A DNA stretch of 64,000 nucleotides from Mytilisepta virgata. Its lineage: Eukaryota > Mollusca > Bivalvia > Mytilida > Mytilidae. The translations under genes were made by a program, and so were the position numbers. Under the pieces are notes generated by a model. That model ran no database searches, was not told the DNA's origin, and worked only from the letters and a program-made list of their open reading frames with translations. The DNA is taken from NCBI GenBank assembly GCA_028015205.1, contig CM051516.1, forward strand, positions 39,446,230 through 39,510,229. The letters run 5' to 3'. This document shows positions 12,301 through 22,994 of this stretch, piece by piece; position 1 is the first letter of the stretch, and each line of letters opens with the position of its first letter.

Positions 12301-14127
12301 GATTAGTTTTAACGATTTTTAGGAGACAAAAGGGGGTGGTAAACATTTTCAACTGTTTACTGCTTATCATTATTAACCGAAATTCTAAATTTTCAGTACA
12401 AATGAAATTATAAGTGTGATGTTCGTTGAGTATATATTCAGCTTGTTTAGTATTGCATATATCCTCATTATTCTCTTCTCTACTTTTGTGTTATGATCTC
12501 AATCGACGCATCAGAAATACTAAAAATTTGGTAGAATTTTAGCAGATCATGTTTAGAATTGCATATAATTCACTTCAGTATCTGCTTTTTGACACTTGGA
12601 ATTTGTATTGTAGGTCTCAATCGAGGCATCAGAAGATAGTTTTCTATTAACATGGTCTGTGATTTCGTTGAAGACATACCTTGATACTGATCCATTTATG
12701 TCAACAATATTTCAAAATCTCACTGGGAAGGATATAAGCAATAAACTATACCAAATTCAGGAACTGTTGCTTAGTAACCCAGATTATATGCAAGGTCTGT
12801 CCAGTAGGCAATCATCAATGGTTAATCTACGAAGTGCACTTGCTAAACAAAATTCATCGGCGACATTATACAAACTTAATTGCTTTGGGGTTGATATAAA
12901 AGGTAAATAAAGGAAACTTACCAATATGTAGGACGGTAACACCGGAAATGTGAAATTTAGACACAATATGTTGGAGAGGTCTTCCTAAAACATTCTTATG
13001 ATAAAAGTTTTGATGCAAAAGACTTGCATATTTCGTCGATTTAAGACCCTCAGTTGTGCTAAATGCCAAAATCTTGAAAACTAATAAAAAAAACCAAATA
13101 TGTCAAGCCAAAACGTTATTAGCTTATCCGATTTTCAAGGGCATGCGTGAGTTACCCTGACTTTCGACAAAGAGGATTAATGCTGTCACAAAAGCTTCTT
13201 AACCAGGGTTTTATCAAGGATAAGTTGATGTTATCACTTACGAACTTTTACGGTTGTCATCACGAATTGATTGACCATTACAGTATTCCAATATCTAAGA
13301 TGATGTTGGACCTGTTCCCACTGTCGTAACATTTCATGTGCCTCCACCGATTCGTGACTTCCACCGGATTGACTTTGTTGAACTTCACGACGGGTGCCGT
13401 ATACGGAGCAGGAACTGTTTACCCTTCCGGAGCACCTGAGTTCACTCCTGGTTTTTATAGGAGTTCGTGTTGTTCATTGTTTTTTAGTTTTCTGTGTTTA
13501 TTTGTTGTGCTTGTGGTTGTTCATTTGTCTTCCGGGTTTGTCTGGCCAATGGATTACGTTTTTTATTGCTCCTTAGGTATATTTGTCCTTTTTAGGATAG
13601 GGCTAAGCTGGTTGGAGATACTACTTAGTAATGGGAATTTTTACATTTGGAAAATTAAAATTAGTACATTTGTCATAGATTTTGATTTTGATTTACCACT
13701 GTAATCTACGCACAAGTCTCCAGGTATAAAGACGAAATGGCAGTATAAACATTAATTTCCATTTCAAGGCTTGAATCTATATAATGTAGGTATTTTAAAA
13801 TAGTATATCATCGATGAAAACTGAAATGAAATTAAGGTGAAAAACATGGTTTATTTTCACAGCGAAATGAGAAAGTTAGTAATAAAAAAAGTCTAAAACA
13901 CTTAAAAAATCTTGCGTTGTCAGTGCTTATCATTTTGACTGCCAATGAAATTGTATAATTTTCGGGTGGAAAATGCAAGTGAAATACCTAGTTTGAACCT
14001 ACTGGTGGCTCAGATTCTGTAACCAAATCGTATCTATTATGTTTCAGGTCGTAGCGGTTACAACCATTCCAGTATAGAAGAAAAGCTGACACATTATCCT
14101 GTGGAGACTTTTGAAAGCCAAGTATAA
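2681..14127 (+). CDS. POPDC: Popeye domain-containing membrane protein (four coding exons)
   Basis: A cAMP-binding membrane protein of the Popeye family, known in vertebrates from heart and skeletal muscle plasma membranes. The spliced CDS is 2681-3330, 11948-12059, 12614-12902 and 14048-14127, giving 376 residues. All junctions are GT/AG and the phases agree (2, 0, 1). Residues 1-70 form an extracellular tail with seven N-X-S/T sequons. Three hydrophobic segments follow (about 82-97, 103-125, 130-150), containing the family stretch LWAGIFVCMPDVLIWN. The cytoplasmic Popeye domain then begins. Its two signature cAMP-site motifs are present as FIDSPEY (235-241) and TYQVSI (252-257), each spelled slightly differently from the usual FxDSPEW/F and FQVT. 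GKDISNKLY is also typical. A polyadenylation signal AATAAA lies at 14209-14214. The ATG at 2681 is the first in frame. Family membership is secure; which paralogue it is cannot be told. Confidence 0.95.
3661..4822. mobile_element. 1.16-kb inverted-repeat element with CGAAA-rich ends
   Basis: The left end reads GGGTAC, TATAAAGTGAGA, CGGAATC and then a run of (A)AACG units. The reverse complement of the right end reads the same with a few changes. The inverted ends span about 90-130 bp (about 3661-3745 and 4680-4822). No coding capacity was seen inside, so this looks like a non-autonomous DNA element. It lies in Popeye intron 1. I could not define a target duplication. Confidence 0.7.
4823..6540. 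other. Popeye intron 1, no feature recognised
   Basis: AT-rich intron sequence with short open stretches only and no repeat structure that I can name. Confidence 0.45.
6548..6685 (-). mobile_element. SINE fragment with tRNA-like head
   Basis: The minus strand carries the same head as the two fuller SINE copies at 39930-40198 and 60586-60849: GGGGCCTCTGTGGC, an A-box-like segment, and a B-box-like GAGTTCGAATC. The 3' part is missing beyond the CAAGGATTGC stretch. It is an older, truncated copy in Popeye intron 1. Confidence 0.8.
6960..8650. repeat. 96-bp satellite array, about 17 units
   Basis: Tandem units of 96 bp. Each contains CTTCAGTGGGGGTTTCTGCT, then TTGTGAGAGATGTTTAACTT, then TGACTTATAGCTTTGGTGTG. 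Anchors at 7035, 7131 and 7227 show the exact spacing. Two unit types alternate (GACAGATG with GGGGATTT, and GAGAGATG with GGGGGTTT). A variant carrying AGTGGAGG and GAGATATT recurs exactly 384 bp apart (7411 and 7795), a four-unit higher-order period. Units near the 3' end are more diverged. In-frame stops make a coding role unlikely. Confidence 0.95.
8651..10135. other. Popeye intron 1, no feature recognised
   Basis: AT-rich sequence with a poly-T run near 9976-9998 and nothing else that I can support. Confidence 0.4.
10140..10400 (+). repeat. Dispersed repeat, copy 1 (pairs with 24535-24855)
   Basis: Shares long blocks with 24535-24855 in the same orientation: GCATTTATACATCT, CCCGTTTGATAAATT, CACACGTTGGTT, AAACTCTTGACG and GAGTTGATAAATTTCATAAT. 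It is non-coding. Both ends carry GTTGATAAATT-like or GTTTGATAAATT-like words, so a small DNA element is possible. Confidence 0.75.
10855..11280 (+). mobile_element. Penelope-like retroelement 3' end, copy A1
   Basis: Encodes the end of a reverse transcriptase ORF with frameshifts (GLLLSQKPLNQGFI, a segment matching FYGRHHELIDHY in sister copies, then TGAVYGAGTVYPSGAP) and a short 3' tail. It is closely related to copies at 13147-13620 and, inverted, at 26785-27165. Only the 3' few hundred bases remain, consistent with 5' truncation during target-primed insertion. Assignment to Penelope-like elements is my inference from the reverse transcriptase in the longer relatives. Confidence 0.75.
11370..11840. 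repeat. Direct tandem duplication of about 235 bp
   Basis: Two similar copies, about 11370-11595 and 11605-11840, share TTACGTTTTGTTCTAGGTCG, CACCCTTTACAGTTCGTCTG, GGTTTAATTTTTGGAAATTT, AAAGAACCAGTATCCTA and GGCATACCCATACCAATCA. They lie just upstream of Popeye exon 2. Both are open in one plus frame, but I recognise no domain. Confidence 0.85.
11948..12059 (+). CDS. POPDC: Popeye exon 2: FIDSPEY motif
   Basis: A 112-bp exon after the acceptor TTTCAG at 11942-11947. The first base completes the Arg codon left open by exon 1. It encodes LKVMYQNMFLH, then QFIDSPEYDMFG with the phosphate-binding signature, and ends EETYQ before GTTTGT at 12060. The join to exon 3 restores the second signature across the junction. 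Confidence 0.93.
12445..12640 (+). repeat. Partial duplication of the exon 3 acceptor region
   Basis: TCTCAATCGACGCATCAGAA at 12497 nearly repeats the first bases of Popeye exon 3 (TCTCAATCGAGGCATCAGAA at 12615). Upstream words GTTTAGTATTGCATAT and GTTTAGAATTGCATAT are also paired, at a similar distance (106-118 bp). The upstream copy has TGA where the real acceptor has TAG, so it is not a usable 3' splice site. Confidence 0.7.
12614..12902 (+). CDS. POPDC: Popeye exon 3: end of cAMP-binding domain
   Basis: Begins after TTGTAG with VSIEASEDSFLLTW, which aligns with the Popeye stretch that follows FQVT. It continues through YLDTDPFMSTIF and GKDISNKLYQIQ, both typical of the family. It ends in phase 1 at AAAG|GTAAAT (12903). 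Confidence 0.93.
13147..13620 (+). mobile_element. Penelope-like retroelement 3' end, copy A2
   Basis: Same family as copy A1 and about as long. It carries RGLMLSQKLLNQGFI, ISKMMLDLFPLS, a C-terminal stretch with GAVYGAGTVYPSGAP, and a hydrophobic translated tail. It lies in the last Popeye intron (12903-14047) in the sense direction. The frame is broken near 13250 and 13328. Confidence 0.8.
14048..14127 (+). CDS. POPDC: Popeye exon 4: C-terminal tail and stop
   Basis: An acceptor TTTCAG at 14042-14047 in the matching phase leads into GRSGYNHSSIEEKL and ends VETFESQV with TAA at 14125-14127. The tail is not conserved enough to recognise by itself. Phase agreement and the AATAAA 82 bp past the stop support it. 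Confidence 0.75.
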
Positions 14128-14208
14128 TAGTATTTGCATAACAAAAAATTAAATTCTATTATGAAAATCCTACCAAAGAGAATCCGCTAAACATTATGCT
14201 TTTTTAAT

Positions 14209-14214
14209 AATAAA
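14209..14214 (+). terminator. POPDC: Polyadenylation signal of the Popeye gene
   Basis: Canonical AATAAA 82 bp after the stop codon. Confidence 0.5.
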
Positions 14215-15755
14215 AAACCTACTGAGATGCAGAATATTAATATTCTTATTTTTATTAGCTATTCTCTACACAGCGGGAATACGAGTAGAAATGCACACGA
14301 ATTGAAATATCTCTATCAGCTGGAAAAAAAGAAACATACACGAATTGAAATATCCCAATGTTTCGATCAAACAAATAAAAAAATATTGAGAGGTGAGACA
14401 ACAAAATTGAAAATCTGAAGAATGAAATAAGTAACTAAAATGACCTCATCATTGTGCCAGTTATATTGAAATAAAACCATAAATTACCCAAAAGAAGTCA
14501 TTATATCGGGGGCTTTTTCTGTAAATTGGACATCAATTTGTTCATTTCAAAACTAAATTGCATTTTTACTGTCAGTCCAAACTTCAAAATGATGTATTTT
14601 TAATTTGCTACAATTTGCAAGTAAATTACAACGTAACCGGATTTCATTTCCTATTCTGTTTCGGCTTCGTTAGAAGTTTGGAATAAACTAAATCTAATTT
14701 TAAAAAAAATTTAGTCATTGTCGTTAATTTTCTAAGTTTCAAAGTAGTTTTACATTCGTTACCAAGATTAATGCGTGCTATTTTATTGGTTTAATATAAA
14801 GGAGTGGATTTTAATTGTGGATTTCTATATCTTTTTCTTTACCTTTATATATGAACAAATTATTTACATTTTCCCTCTAGATTAGTAGTTTAAGAGGGGA
14901 AAGAAAAGAAATTAACCAAGTTAACTGATTTCATTTTTCGCTATTAGATGATTTATTATCTCTTGGTAATCCTAACGATGTTTTACATACTCCAGCAAAC
15001 AAATATGATCATAAAACATTGTAAACTTATAATTGTGAGCTTCTTCTTTCTCAGTGGTAAAAAAACAATGTCTCTAGCCTACGGTATCTATATTTACCTA
15101 ACGCCACATCACACTTTAGCAGATTTATATATATGATTTTACTGTTAATAAACGGAGAATATGCAGAAGGCTGCAAGATACACTTTTCATATTCACGGGA
15201 AACAACTGAATATACACGTAATAACTCCTAGCTGTTATGCACAACAAAAATATAATTCAAAATGGGTTTGTTTGTAGAGATCAAAATTTGCTTTATGCAA
15301 TCGTCTGTACGAATAAAGTTTCATAACAAAAGATGGAACTCAAAGGGAAGTGTCATAATCAAAGTCCAAAAACTGGCAAATTCGGGACAGCCAAACACCC
15401 ACAACAACTGGAAGCAACAGTCATACTCATGACTTGGTACATGCATTTTCAAATGAAAAGGGTGGGCTAATTCAGGTTTTAAGGCATGCCAAACCTCCAA
15501 CATGTCCCACATATATGACAGTTGCTATAATTCTGGGCTATGTATGGAAGGAGTAGCTGTTAAAACAACTAGCTCATAAGTCACATCAGTAAACAGAGGT
15601 CAACATATCTCAAGGAATTTCATCACGACTATCCTTTATAAATTTTGAATTAGGAACTGAATATTTTTCTATCAAGTGTTAATATCTGACAAAGATTTTT
15701 TAGGGGAACAAAGAAGGCATAATTTTTCATAGCCTTATCATTCTACTACTTAGAC
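14215..15755. other. Intergenic, no gene recognised
   Basis: Region after the Popeye polyadenylation signal. Short open stretches without splice or domain support. Confidence 0.4.
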
Positions 15756-15759
15756 GCTG

Positions 15760-16995
15760 ACCGCAGATTTGGAACTCCGAGTAGTCGCCAAAAAGCTCTA
15801 GCATAGCGAATTAATTGAGAGATATAGACTCCATATGTTGGGGTGGCAGGTATATTACTAATGAGATGTGGAAAATTCATAATTTCAAAATTAAAATCAT
15901 TATGGTGCTTAGTCGACCACTGATGTCATATTCGAGATTAAGGTCTATGAAATAGGAGGAGGAAGATGTCACGGTCGTATTCTGTATTTCAAGTTCTAAA
16001 GGATATATTAATGGAATCCATTTTACAAAGTCAGGATTGTTTATGGAAAGAACGACATCAATACATCTTTAGGTTACACTAAAGGACGCTGCTTCTTTCA
16101 TTTTCTTTTCCTTTCCTTCACTAAATGTCAACGGAACTCCGTCTCGTATGAGTATAAAAACAAGTGAGCTAGAAGTGGGGCACAATTAGTTTCCATCGGT
16201 ATGCCGACCGACTGTTGAAATATCTTTCCTCCGAACTTTACAAATATGTTGTCAATGAGGAATCCAAGCATACTGATGACCTGTTCCTCGGTGAAGAACA
16301 ACGTGTTTTTCCTTTTAGGTATACGATTTGTAAAATATGTTGAAGTATATACCAGAACAATGTATTTGTAGCCTAGACTAGAATTTAAAGTTTCTTTAAC
16401 TATTTCTTTTGTCCGGTATTTTAATTGCACATGTGGAATAGTAGTATAAAGTGTCGAAAAATCATGTCCTAATAGAATTAATTTTAGAGAGTGACTTACA
16501 TTGTAAGTTTTCTAAAAGTTCTGTGGAGTTTTTTTAATCCACATGTGATTGATGTTGCTATGAAAGTAAACAGCGTCAAAGTACTACTGCTGTCTTTCTT
16601 TGACATCTGATACCATCTTTATAAGCCACAAAGACAGTTCCGTCTTGGAACGTGATGCTAAACCGGCTATAAACCTGTCTTTATATGGATTTTTGTGAAG
16701 TTTAGGTATCCAATACAAATTTGGTAAGTCCTCTGACTGTTGATCTATACAAAGTTCGTAGTTTTTAGGAAGGACTTATGGTTGGCCAGGATTTCGTCGA
16801 ATTCCAAAGTAGTGTTTTTATATGTGGTATTACTACAGAGGTCCTGACAATACCTAATTCATTGAGGAGACATTAACACAGTTTTACAATTTTTTTATTC
16901 GACGTAGTACTAAGGATGTTATAGATCTCCCCCACTCCGACAAGGTATCAAGTTTTCCATCTGCCCTCTGTTCACGTTTGACCCATCCTCTGGCA
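15760..16995 (-). pseudogene. Penelope-like reverse transcriptase relic, family B
   Basis: On the minus strand, 16995 to 15760 can be read piecewise as one reverse transcriptase. In order it shows a segment with LEFDEILANHKSFLK, a WIPKLHKNPYKDRFIAGL-like block (partly broken), NINHMWIKKTPQNF, LIDNIFVKFGGKIFQQSVGI, PMETNCAPLLAHLFLYSYE (fingers and palm) and finally SNIPATPTYGVYISQLIRYA. Several stops and frameshifts separate these blocks and the YxDD palm motif was not found intact. It is inactive and 5' incomplete. Confidence 0.85.
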
Positions 16996-17024
16996 TAGTT
17001 TCCAAGAGTTAACACCTTTTCATT

Positions 17025-17265
17025 TATGTTATGCACTTGATCAAGGCCATATTGGTCGAAACTTTGGGCAAATTGTTACCTTTTACTTTGGTTGTTGTTT
17101 TTTTTTATTATTTTGTATTTTGTTTTGTTCGACTTATGCATTTTGTACATTTAAATCGTTTTATGTTCCTTTTGACAGCTCACCATTTCCATATATTTTC
17201 CTCGGATTCTATTGTCGTTTGAGCTGTTTCGCAACATACTTACTTTTTTGTTTCTATTTTTGACT
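17025..17265 (+). repeat. Dispersed repeat, copy 1 (pairs with 51890-52175)
   Basis: Shares GATCAAGGCCATATTGGTCG, TTTTGTTCGACTT, CGTTTTATG and CTTTTGACAGCTCACCATTT with the minus strand of 51890-52175, and both continue to GAGCTGTTTCGCAACATACT-like words. It is probably the 3' end of a retroelement. It begins 30 bp from the Penelope-like relic on the opposite strand. Confidence 0.75.
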
Positions 17266-17269
17266 TATG

Positions 17270-19690
17270 GGATTCCTTTCTCGTTACCTGGTCAAATTGG
17301 TTTCCATGTCAATTTGGTTTTCATGTCTCATACCAATAAGTTATAAGCTTTATATTTGACTACAGTTAGGACCGAGCATATTGCCTATTAAATCCTATCC
17401 TCTAACATTATACAATATCGAGCAATAAAGAAAGAATTTTAGGCGTTAAATTGTCAGATTTCAGATATTTCTCACACGAAGTCTTTAAAATCTCCTTTGT
17501 ATACAGTAATCTTTTCAATATGATATGAAACTATTATTTCATGATTGAGTATTCTTATCAGTATTGAAAAGGAATTCGATTCTAGTGGAAATATTGACCT
17601 CTATTAACATTTGTCTGCTTATATGTCTATGTGATAATGGTCTATGCATACTTCTGATAATAAAGGTTATGAATGATGTGTAGCTTAACATTTATAGCAA
17701 AGGAGGAAATATAAAACAAAACTATATCCTAAACCTAATAATGCACAAAATATTTCCATGCACACTTTATTCACGCAAAACAAGAAATACTAAAATATGT
17801 ATGCTGCAAAACAACTGTGGAAAAAAGGATGTTGACTCGTATGGGTGTCGAAGAGTCAGCATTGGTCAAAACGTTGTCTCATATTAAATTTTAACTTTTT
17901 TCTCTCTCGTTTTTGTTTCATTAGTTTTGTTCGGCTTTCTCTTTTAAATTTTTAGTCATTCTTTGCCTTTTTAACGGCTTACCAAATTATCAAACAAGAA
18001 ATAATTTGTTTCTTTGACGACGTTGTTTCTTTCTTTTTCTTCTTCCTATAGTGGTCTTCAGTTCCGAAATTGGTAGTCCTTTTAAGGACCTTAACAGCTC
18101 AACTGTCAGTACTTTGATAATGGCGTAAAGTGTATCCTTAAAATTTTACTATTGTTGTTTATAAAATTCACTCTTTTTTGAAAACTTAGAACGATCTTCT
18201 TCATGCATATCTATGTCCTTTCATTTTATCTTGTACGTGTATCTATTCTACAATATGTTGGAGTCCTTTTGGAGATAATCAGCAGGATTACACTTCGGGA
18301 GATGGCTGACAAGGACCTAGAATGTTGCCTAATCTTATCTAGAAACGTATTTATAAAATCATTGTTTAAAAACACAATAACACTATTAGTCAGTCAAAAC
18401 CGCTTTTGAATTAAAATTATGCTGTCTGAATTCCTCTTTTTATATCTCTTTTAGACAATTGATTTTTCGTGTTTCATTCTGAAGGCTAATTAGTCTCACA
18501 ACAAGATTTAATTAAACATTTCAACCAAAACTTTATCCAATAAAACATTGTTCATACAGGCAGTCATTATTTAATCGACAATTAAATTGTTAGGATAACT
18601 GGTTTCATTCCAGAATCTTATTCTTTTTCGCTTTTGCAACATTCATACGAGCTTTTCTGTAATCACAACACGTATATGTGCCATTACTGTCTAATGCCTT
18701 TAACAAGAAACCAATTTTATAATAATTACTAGCAATCAAAGCTTGCAAATAAACATATAATCTGGGGCTCACATTGTCCAATACTTTATTCTTTTCATGA
18801 ATGTACTATAACATGATTAAAGACTTCAGTTCGTTTTGCCTGACTTTGACATATCAGTTTAATATGCTACTGACAGGAAGATTACAAAATTGTCGTTGTC
18901 ATAAATCATAATTTCAGAAATATTCATAAAATCATGAGTTGTTTGCAGTAAGAGAAAACTGATGGATCTACTAACAATTGACTATCCACAGACATAATTC
19001 TTCCAAAATGACAAAAAATAAAACAGAAAACAAAACATCTTCATTTCAGACCACTAAAAACTTCAAAATAAACTTAAACAACTCCTTCTTTCATAAAGAT
19101 AATCATTTACTATCACAAGGGTAAAGAAAACGTGTTCTATGATATAATAGAGAGCAAAAAAACGGGTAATTTGAAAAGATCGTTTGATTTCATTGTTCAC
19201 AATAACTTTTGGCATGATTTCCGGCTTACCAAGGTTTTGGCGAAGGTTAATACAGAACTCCGCATTGTACGCAAGGAATTTGTTACTGGAATTTATTTTT
19301 ACTAGCACAAAGGCGATACCACGGCTGCTAGAATGTAAGTTCTGAGGGTATCATTCCCTCGACAATGTATGTTCAACTTTCAGTTCACAAATTTTGAACT
19401 TCTTTTCAACTAGATGGGTTCAACTCCCTTGGGCAAAGTTGATGTTACATGGATTTTGACTATTCTGTTTAAAAAACATGATTGGTTTTATTGCTCACGG
19501 TGTTTTGGTTGGTTTTTCTATTATTTGTTTTTAATGAGAAACATCAATCAGTTATCTCCCTTAACAAAGTTACCACGGGGAGATAATAAAATAGCTTCCC
19601 TTAAGTCCCGAGGACTAAAGGGAGACAATTTCAGTCATCTCCTTTTTTGGTATTTGGTTAATGGACAAAACTGAGAAAAGTCGGTAAATT
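17270..19690. other. Intergenic, no gene recognised
   Basis: AT-rich sequence. Open stretches at about 18203-18409 (plus) and 19063-19308 (minus) show no domain I recognise. Confidence 0.4.
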
Positions 19691-19694
19691 AGAA

Positions 19695-20070
19695 ATCCAA
19701 AGGAGAGGAAAAAGTCATGAGAATGGAACATAGCACACAAATGCCATAAGAATAATTATATTACCAGAAGAATAAAACAAAACATATAATAAACTCAACA
19801 GAAATTTAAAAAAAAAAGACAGCGAAAACTAAACTAAATCACTAGCAAGGTTAATTCCCACTAGAAACTGGGACTGACATCGGGTGCTTCGGAGGGGTAA
19901 GCATGTCCTGCTCCGTTAACGACACCCGTTACATTTCTAAGAGTAAAATCCAGTAGCGTGTCATATCCCACCTTAAAAAGTTTATGTGAAAAAATTCTTG
20001 CTCTGCATATCTTGCGCCTAAAAAAAATATTTATTACTACTACTGACTTTGAAGGTGGACTCCATTTCCC
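19695..20070 (-). mobile_element. 3' end of an unidentified retroelement
   Basis: The minus strand reads VTGVVNGAGHAYPSEAP and then a stop, followed by an A/T-rich tail. The peptide resembles the C-terminal GAVYGAGTVYPSGAP stretch of the Penelope-like copies, so this may be a third related subfamily truncated to its 3' end. Confidence 0.5.
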
Positions 20071-20074
20071 CAAT

Positions 20075-21290
20075 GGTATCATCAGCTATGAATCTAGAAT
20101 TTGAATACTAGAAGATGGTAACCGATTTTATCCACAAGCATGAAATTGTACTTTTAAATCTTCTGTTATAAAATTGTTAAATTTTGTGCAAACTAAGGAG
20201 TACGTCCCTCGTGCAAAAGTCTGATCTGAGATGGTTTTAGTATTAATTGGGACCAGGGTGCCTCAGAGTGCACTCAAATATATAAAACTTGGAAATATTA
20301 CCAACGATGTTTTTCGAATCTCAAATATTTACAGTCCGAAAAAATAATTAATAAAAAAAAATACTTGACGGTGTACGTTTCATTTCTTTAGTCTTTTGAA
20401 TTAGTACACCCGAAAATTATTTTCATAAACCTGAAACTTTCTTTTTTAACCACCACTTCTTGATAATCAGGAGATATTACTTAAACTGTTACTTGTTTGA
20501 AGAGAAAAATGGTTATAGAAAAGAAGCATATAAAATTTTCTTGCTGAAAAATAATTGCATTTGTCTTAAAACACAATGATAAGTGACGAGTCTGAAGACG
20601 ACCGTCTGACGTCCCACGGCCCTAACCATTTCAAACCTTTAATCGTATTTCTTATATAAAATGATGCTTCAGTTGTCGAGTTGTTTTCAATACTAATAAG
20701 CATCCGTCTATCAAGTTTGGAACCGACCTAATGAGAAAAATTATATTAAGCTCCCATCTTAATTGCATAATAAGGAATGAAAATTTTCCTGCCGATGATC
20801 GATGGTCCCCCTTGTATTCTCGCTTATTACAACAATAAAAAATGTCACTTAAAAGCCAGTTGGGCTGTAGATGGCCTAACCCCCTATAAGCAAACCACAA
20901 AATGTGTATTAGTAGTGAGATTGATTGGTGCACGATTAAATCAGTGTATATTTCTTAGCAAATAAAAAAAAACACTTATTTAGCTTATCGTTTGCGCAGA
21001 AAATGTTTGAAGTTCTTCAGTACAACTTTTAATGCAGATGAAATTGATCCATAACATATATTAAATCAGAAAATTTGATGAAAACATTATCCGTTATTAG
21101 TATTCGTCTGACAATTTGTCTGGTGTTAATGTGGCAAAAACAAACATACTGTTTATAAATATGTACTTTTGTAGATTTACTGATTCCTAAATTGAGTCGA
21201 TAGACTGATACATATGTCAAATTTAATTTGTCTGTGCCATTCTATAACGTAACAGGCGGAATAGCGGTTAATATACTTAAGAGAGTTACC
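20075..21290. other. Intergenic, no gene recognised
   Basis: Nothing I can support beyond short open stretches around 20652-20965 on both strands. Confidence 0.4.
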
Positions 21291-21299
21291 CATGTAACC

Positions 21300-22990
21300 C
21301 ATACGAGAAAAACAAATAAACAGTAATTCTGTTTGAAAGTCAATGCTCGATCTTCAGCGGTGAACCTTACACCGATCTCTTTAAGTGGAACTACTTGGAA
21401 TTGACCGATAACCATTACATCTGATACAATCTGAATACACAATTCATCGGAAAACAATGACAAACCAATGACAAACCAAGCATTTAATACCACAAATTGA
21501 TAGACCCTGAAGTACATTATGGAAATATTGGCAAGTTGTTTCTCAAAAAATGGCCATTCTAAGATTGACAAAAATATTGCTAGTTCACTTGGCAACCCTA
21601 CCTGTAAAGTTACTACACTTTCAAAGGAAGAAATAACCGACAATCATAGATAGGTCTTATTGTCATTTGGTATTTCCATCAAAGATAATGATTGTGATCT
21701 TCCTACCTTGTACTGAATACCCAAGTTACATATGTGTCCATACAAACAACGCTTTATAGCTGGATCTGCCAAGTGTTCCATCAAACCATTGTCTCAACTT
21801 CTAACTTCTATGTTAACAGCTGTCAAAAGGGGCCTCCAAAGTTATTGTGAGACAAGCTATTCAAGAAGTGGTATCAATCAAATGTGGATATTAAAGAACT
21901 CCAAAGACGTAAAGGATATTTTACAATCTCGGTCCATTTCAGTCTGTAACAGCATAAAAACATTTGATTTCTCTACCCTTTATACCACCATTCCTCATTC
22001 ACAACTGAAGGAGAAGTTGAAAGGTCTAATACATCGATGCTTTCAAAATAAAAATGGCAACAACAGTACACATACCTTGTCATTTGTAGAGATAAATCAT
22101 ACTTTGTTAAAAACCACACTAAATCTGACAAAAACTATACAGAGGACGAAATTGTCCTGATGAATGAATTTTTGATCGACAACATATTTGTTCAATTTGA
22201 TGGACGTGTTTTCTAACAGACAATTGGCATTCTTATGGATACTAATTGTGCGCCACTACTGACCTTTACTCATATGAGGCAGACTTCCTGGACGGACTTC
22301 TTAAGGAAAAACAGAAGAAGTTAGCCCGTACCTTTAATTTCAGCTTCCGCTACATAGATGATGTTTTATCACTCAACAATTCACGTTTTGGGATTTCTTA
22401 CATCTCATCTATCCCAATGAGCTCGAAATTAAGGATACGCAGACACTGCCAAGTCTGCATCTTATCTTGGCCTTCACCTCGAAATTGACACCAGAGAAAG
22501 GTTTAATGCAAACCTTTACGACAAACGGGATGACTTTGACTTTCCAATCGTCAACTTCCCATTTTTGAGCGGCAATATTCCAGATGCACCGGCGTATGGA
22601 GTATATATTTCACAACTCATACGTTATTCCAGAGCTTGTGACATATACATTGACTTCCTGGACAGAGCCCGACTCCTGACAGAAAAGTTGCTCAGACAGG
22701 GGTACGTTGCTCCTAAGCTGAAGTCATCCTTATTAAAGTTTTATGGGCGTCATCATGACTTGGTTGACAGGTATGAAAAAACCGTTTCCTAAAAGAAAAT
22801 GGACCTGTTCCATTGATATTATCCCTTCCTCATACCGGATTTGACATGGACAGCATGGAGGGTGTCCTGCAGGAAGCAGAGACTGCTTACTCTTCCGGAG
22901 CACCTGAGTCTACCCCCGGTTTTTTGGTGGGGTCCATGTTGTTCATATGTTTTTAGTTTTTAATTGTAGTGCATGTCTTGTTTAGGTCTT
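21300..22990 (+). pseudogene. Penelope-like reverse transcriptase relic, longest copy
   Basis: The most complete reverse transcriptase in the window. In order it shows LPTLYWI-like sequence just before 21732, YKQRFIAGSAKCSIKPLSQL (about 21744-21803), SGINQMWILKNS, then IKTFDFSTLYTTIPH (palm motif A with its catalytic Asp, about 21955-22000). After that come FLIDNIFVQFDG and a TNCAPLL block (about 22240), and RYIDDVLSLNNS (about 22350-22390) with the two catalytic Asp of motif C. It ends APAYGVYISQLIRYSRACDI and FYGRHHDLVDRYEK. At least three frame changes break the ORF (near 22155, 22250 and 22440). The 3' tail (about 22800-22990) has the CTTCCGGAGCACCTGAG word of the other copies. Placement in Penelope-like elements is inferred; the reverse transcriptase call is secure. 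Confidence 0.85.
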
Positions 22991-22994
22991 GGGT

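Noticed and set aside
18203..18409. Exon resembling the LREM...LEC helix of nuclear receptors
   Set aside because: It lies upstream of the helix-5-like candidate on the same strand, the wrong order, and has no clear splice borders. Chance resemblance.
21242..21643. 133-codon minus-strand open frame with hydrophobic stretches
   Set aside because: Shadow of the plus-strand Penelope-like relic, whose upstream coding region covers this stretch.
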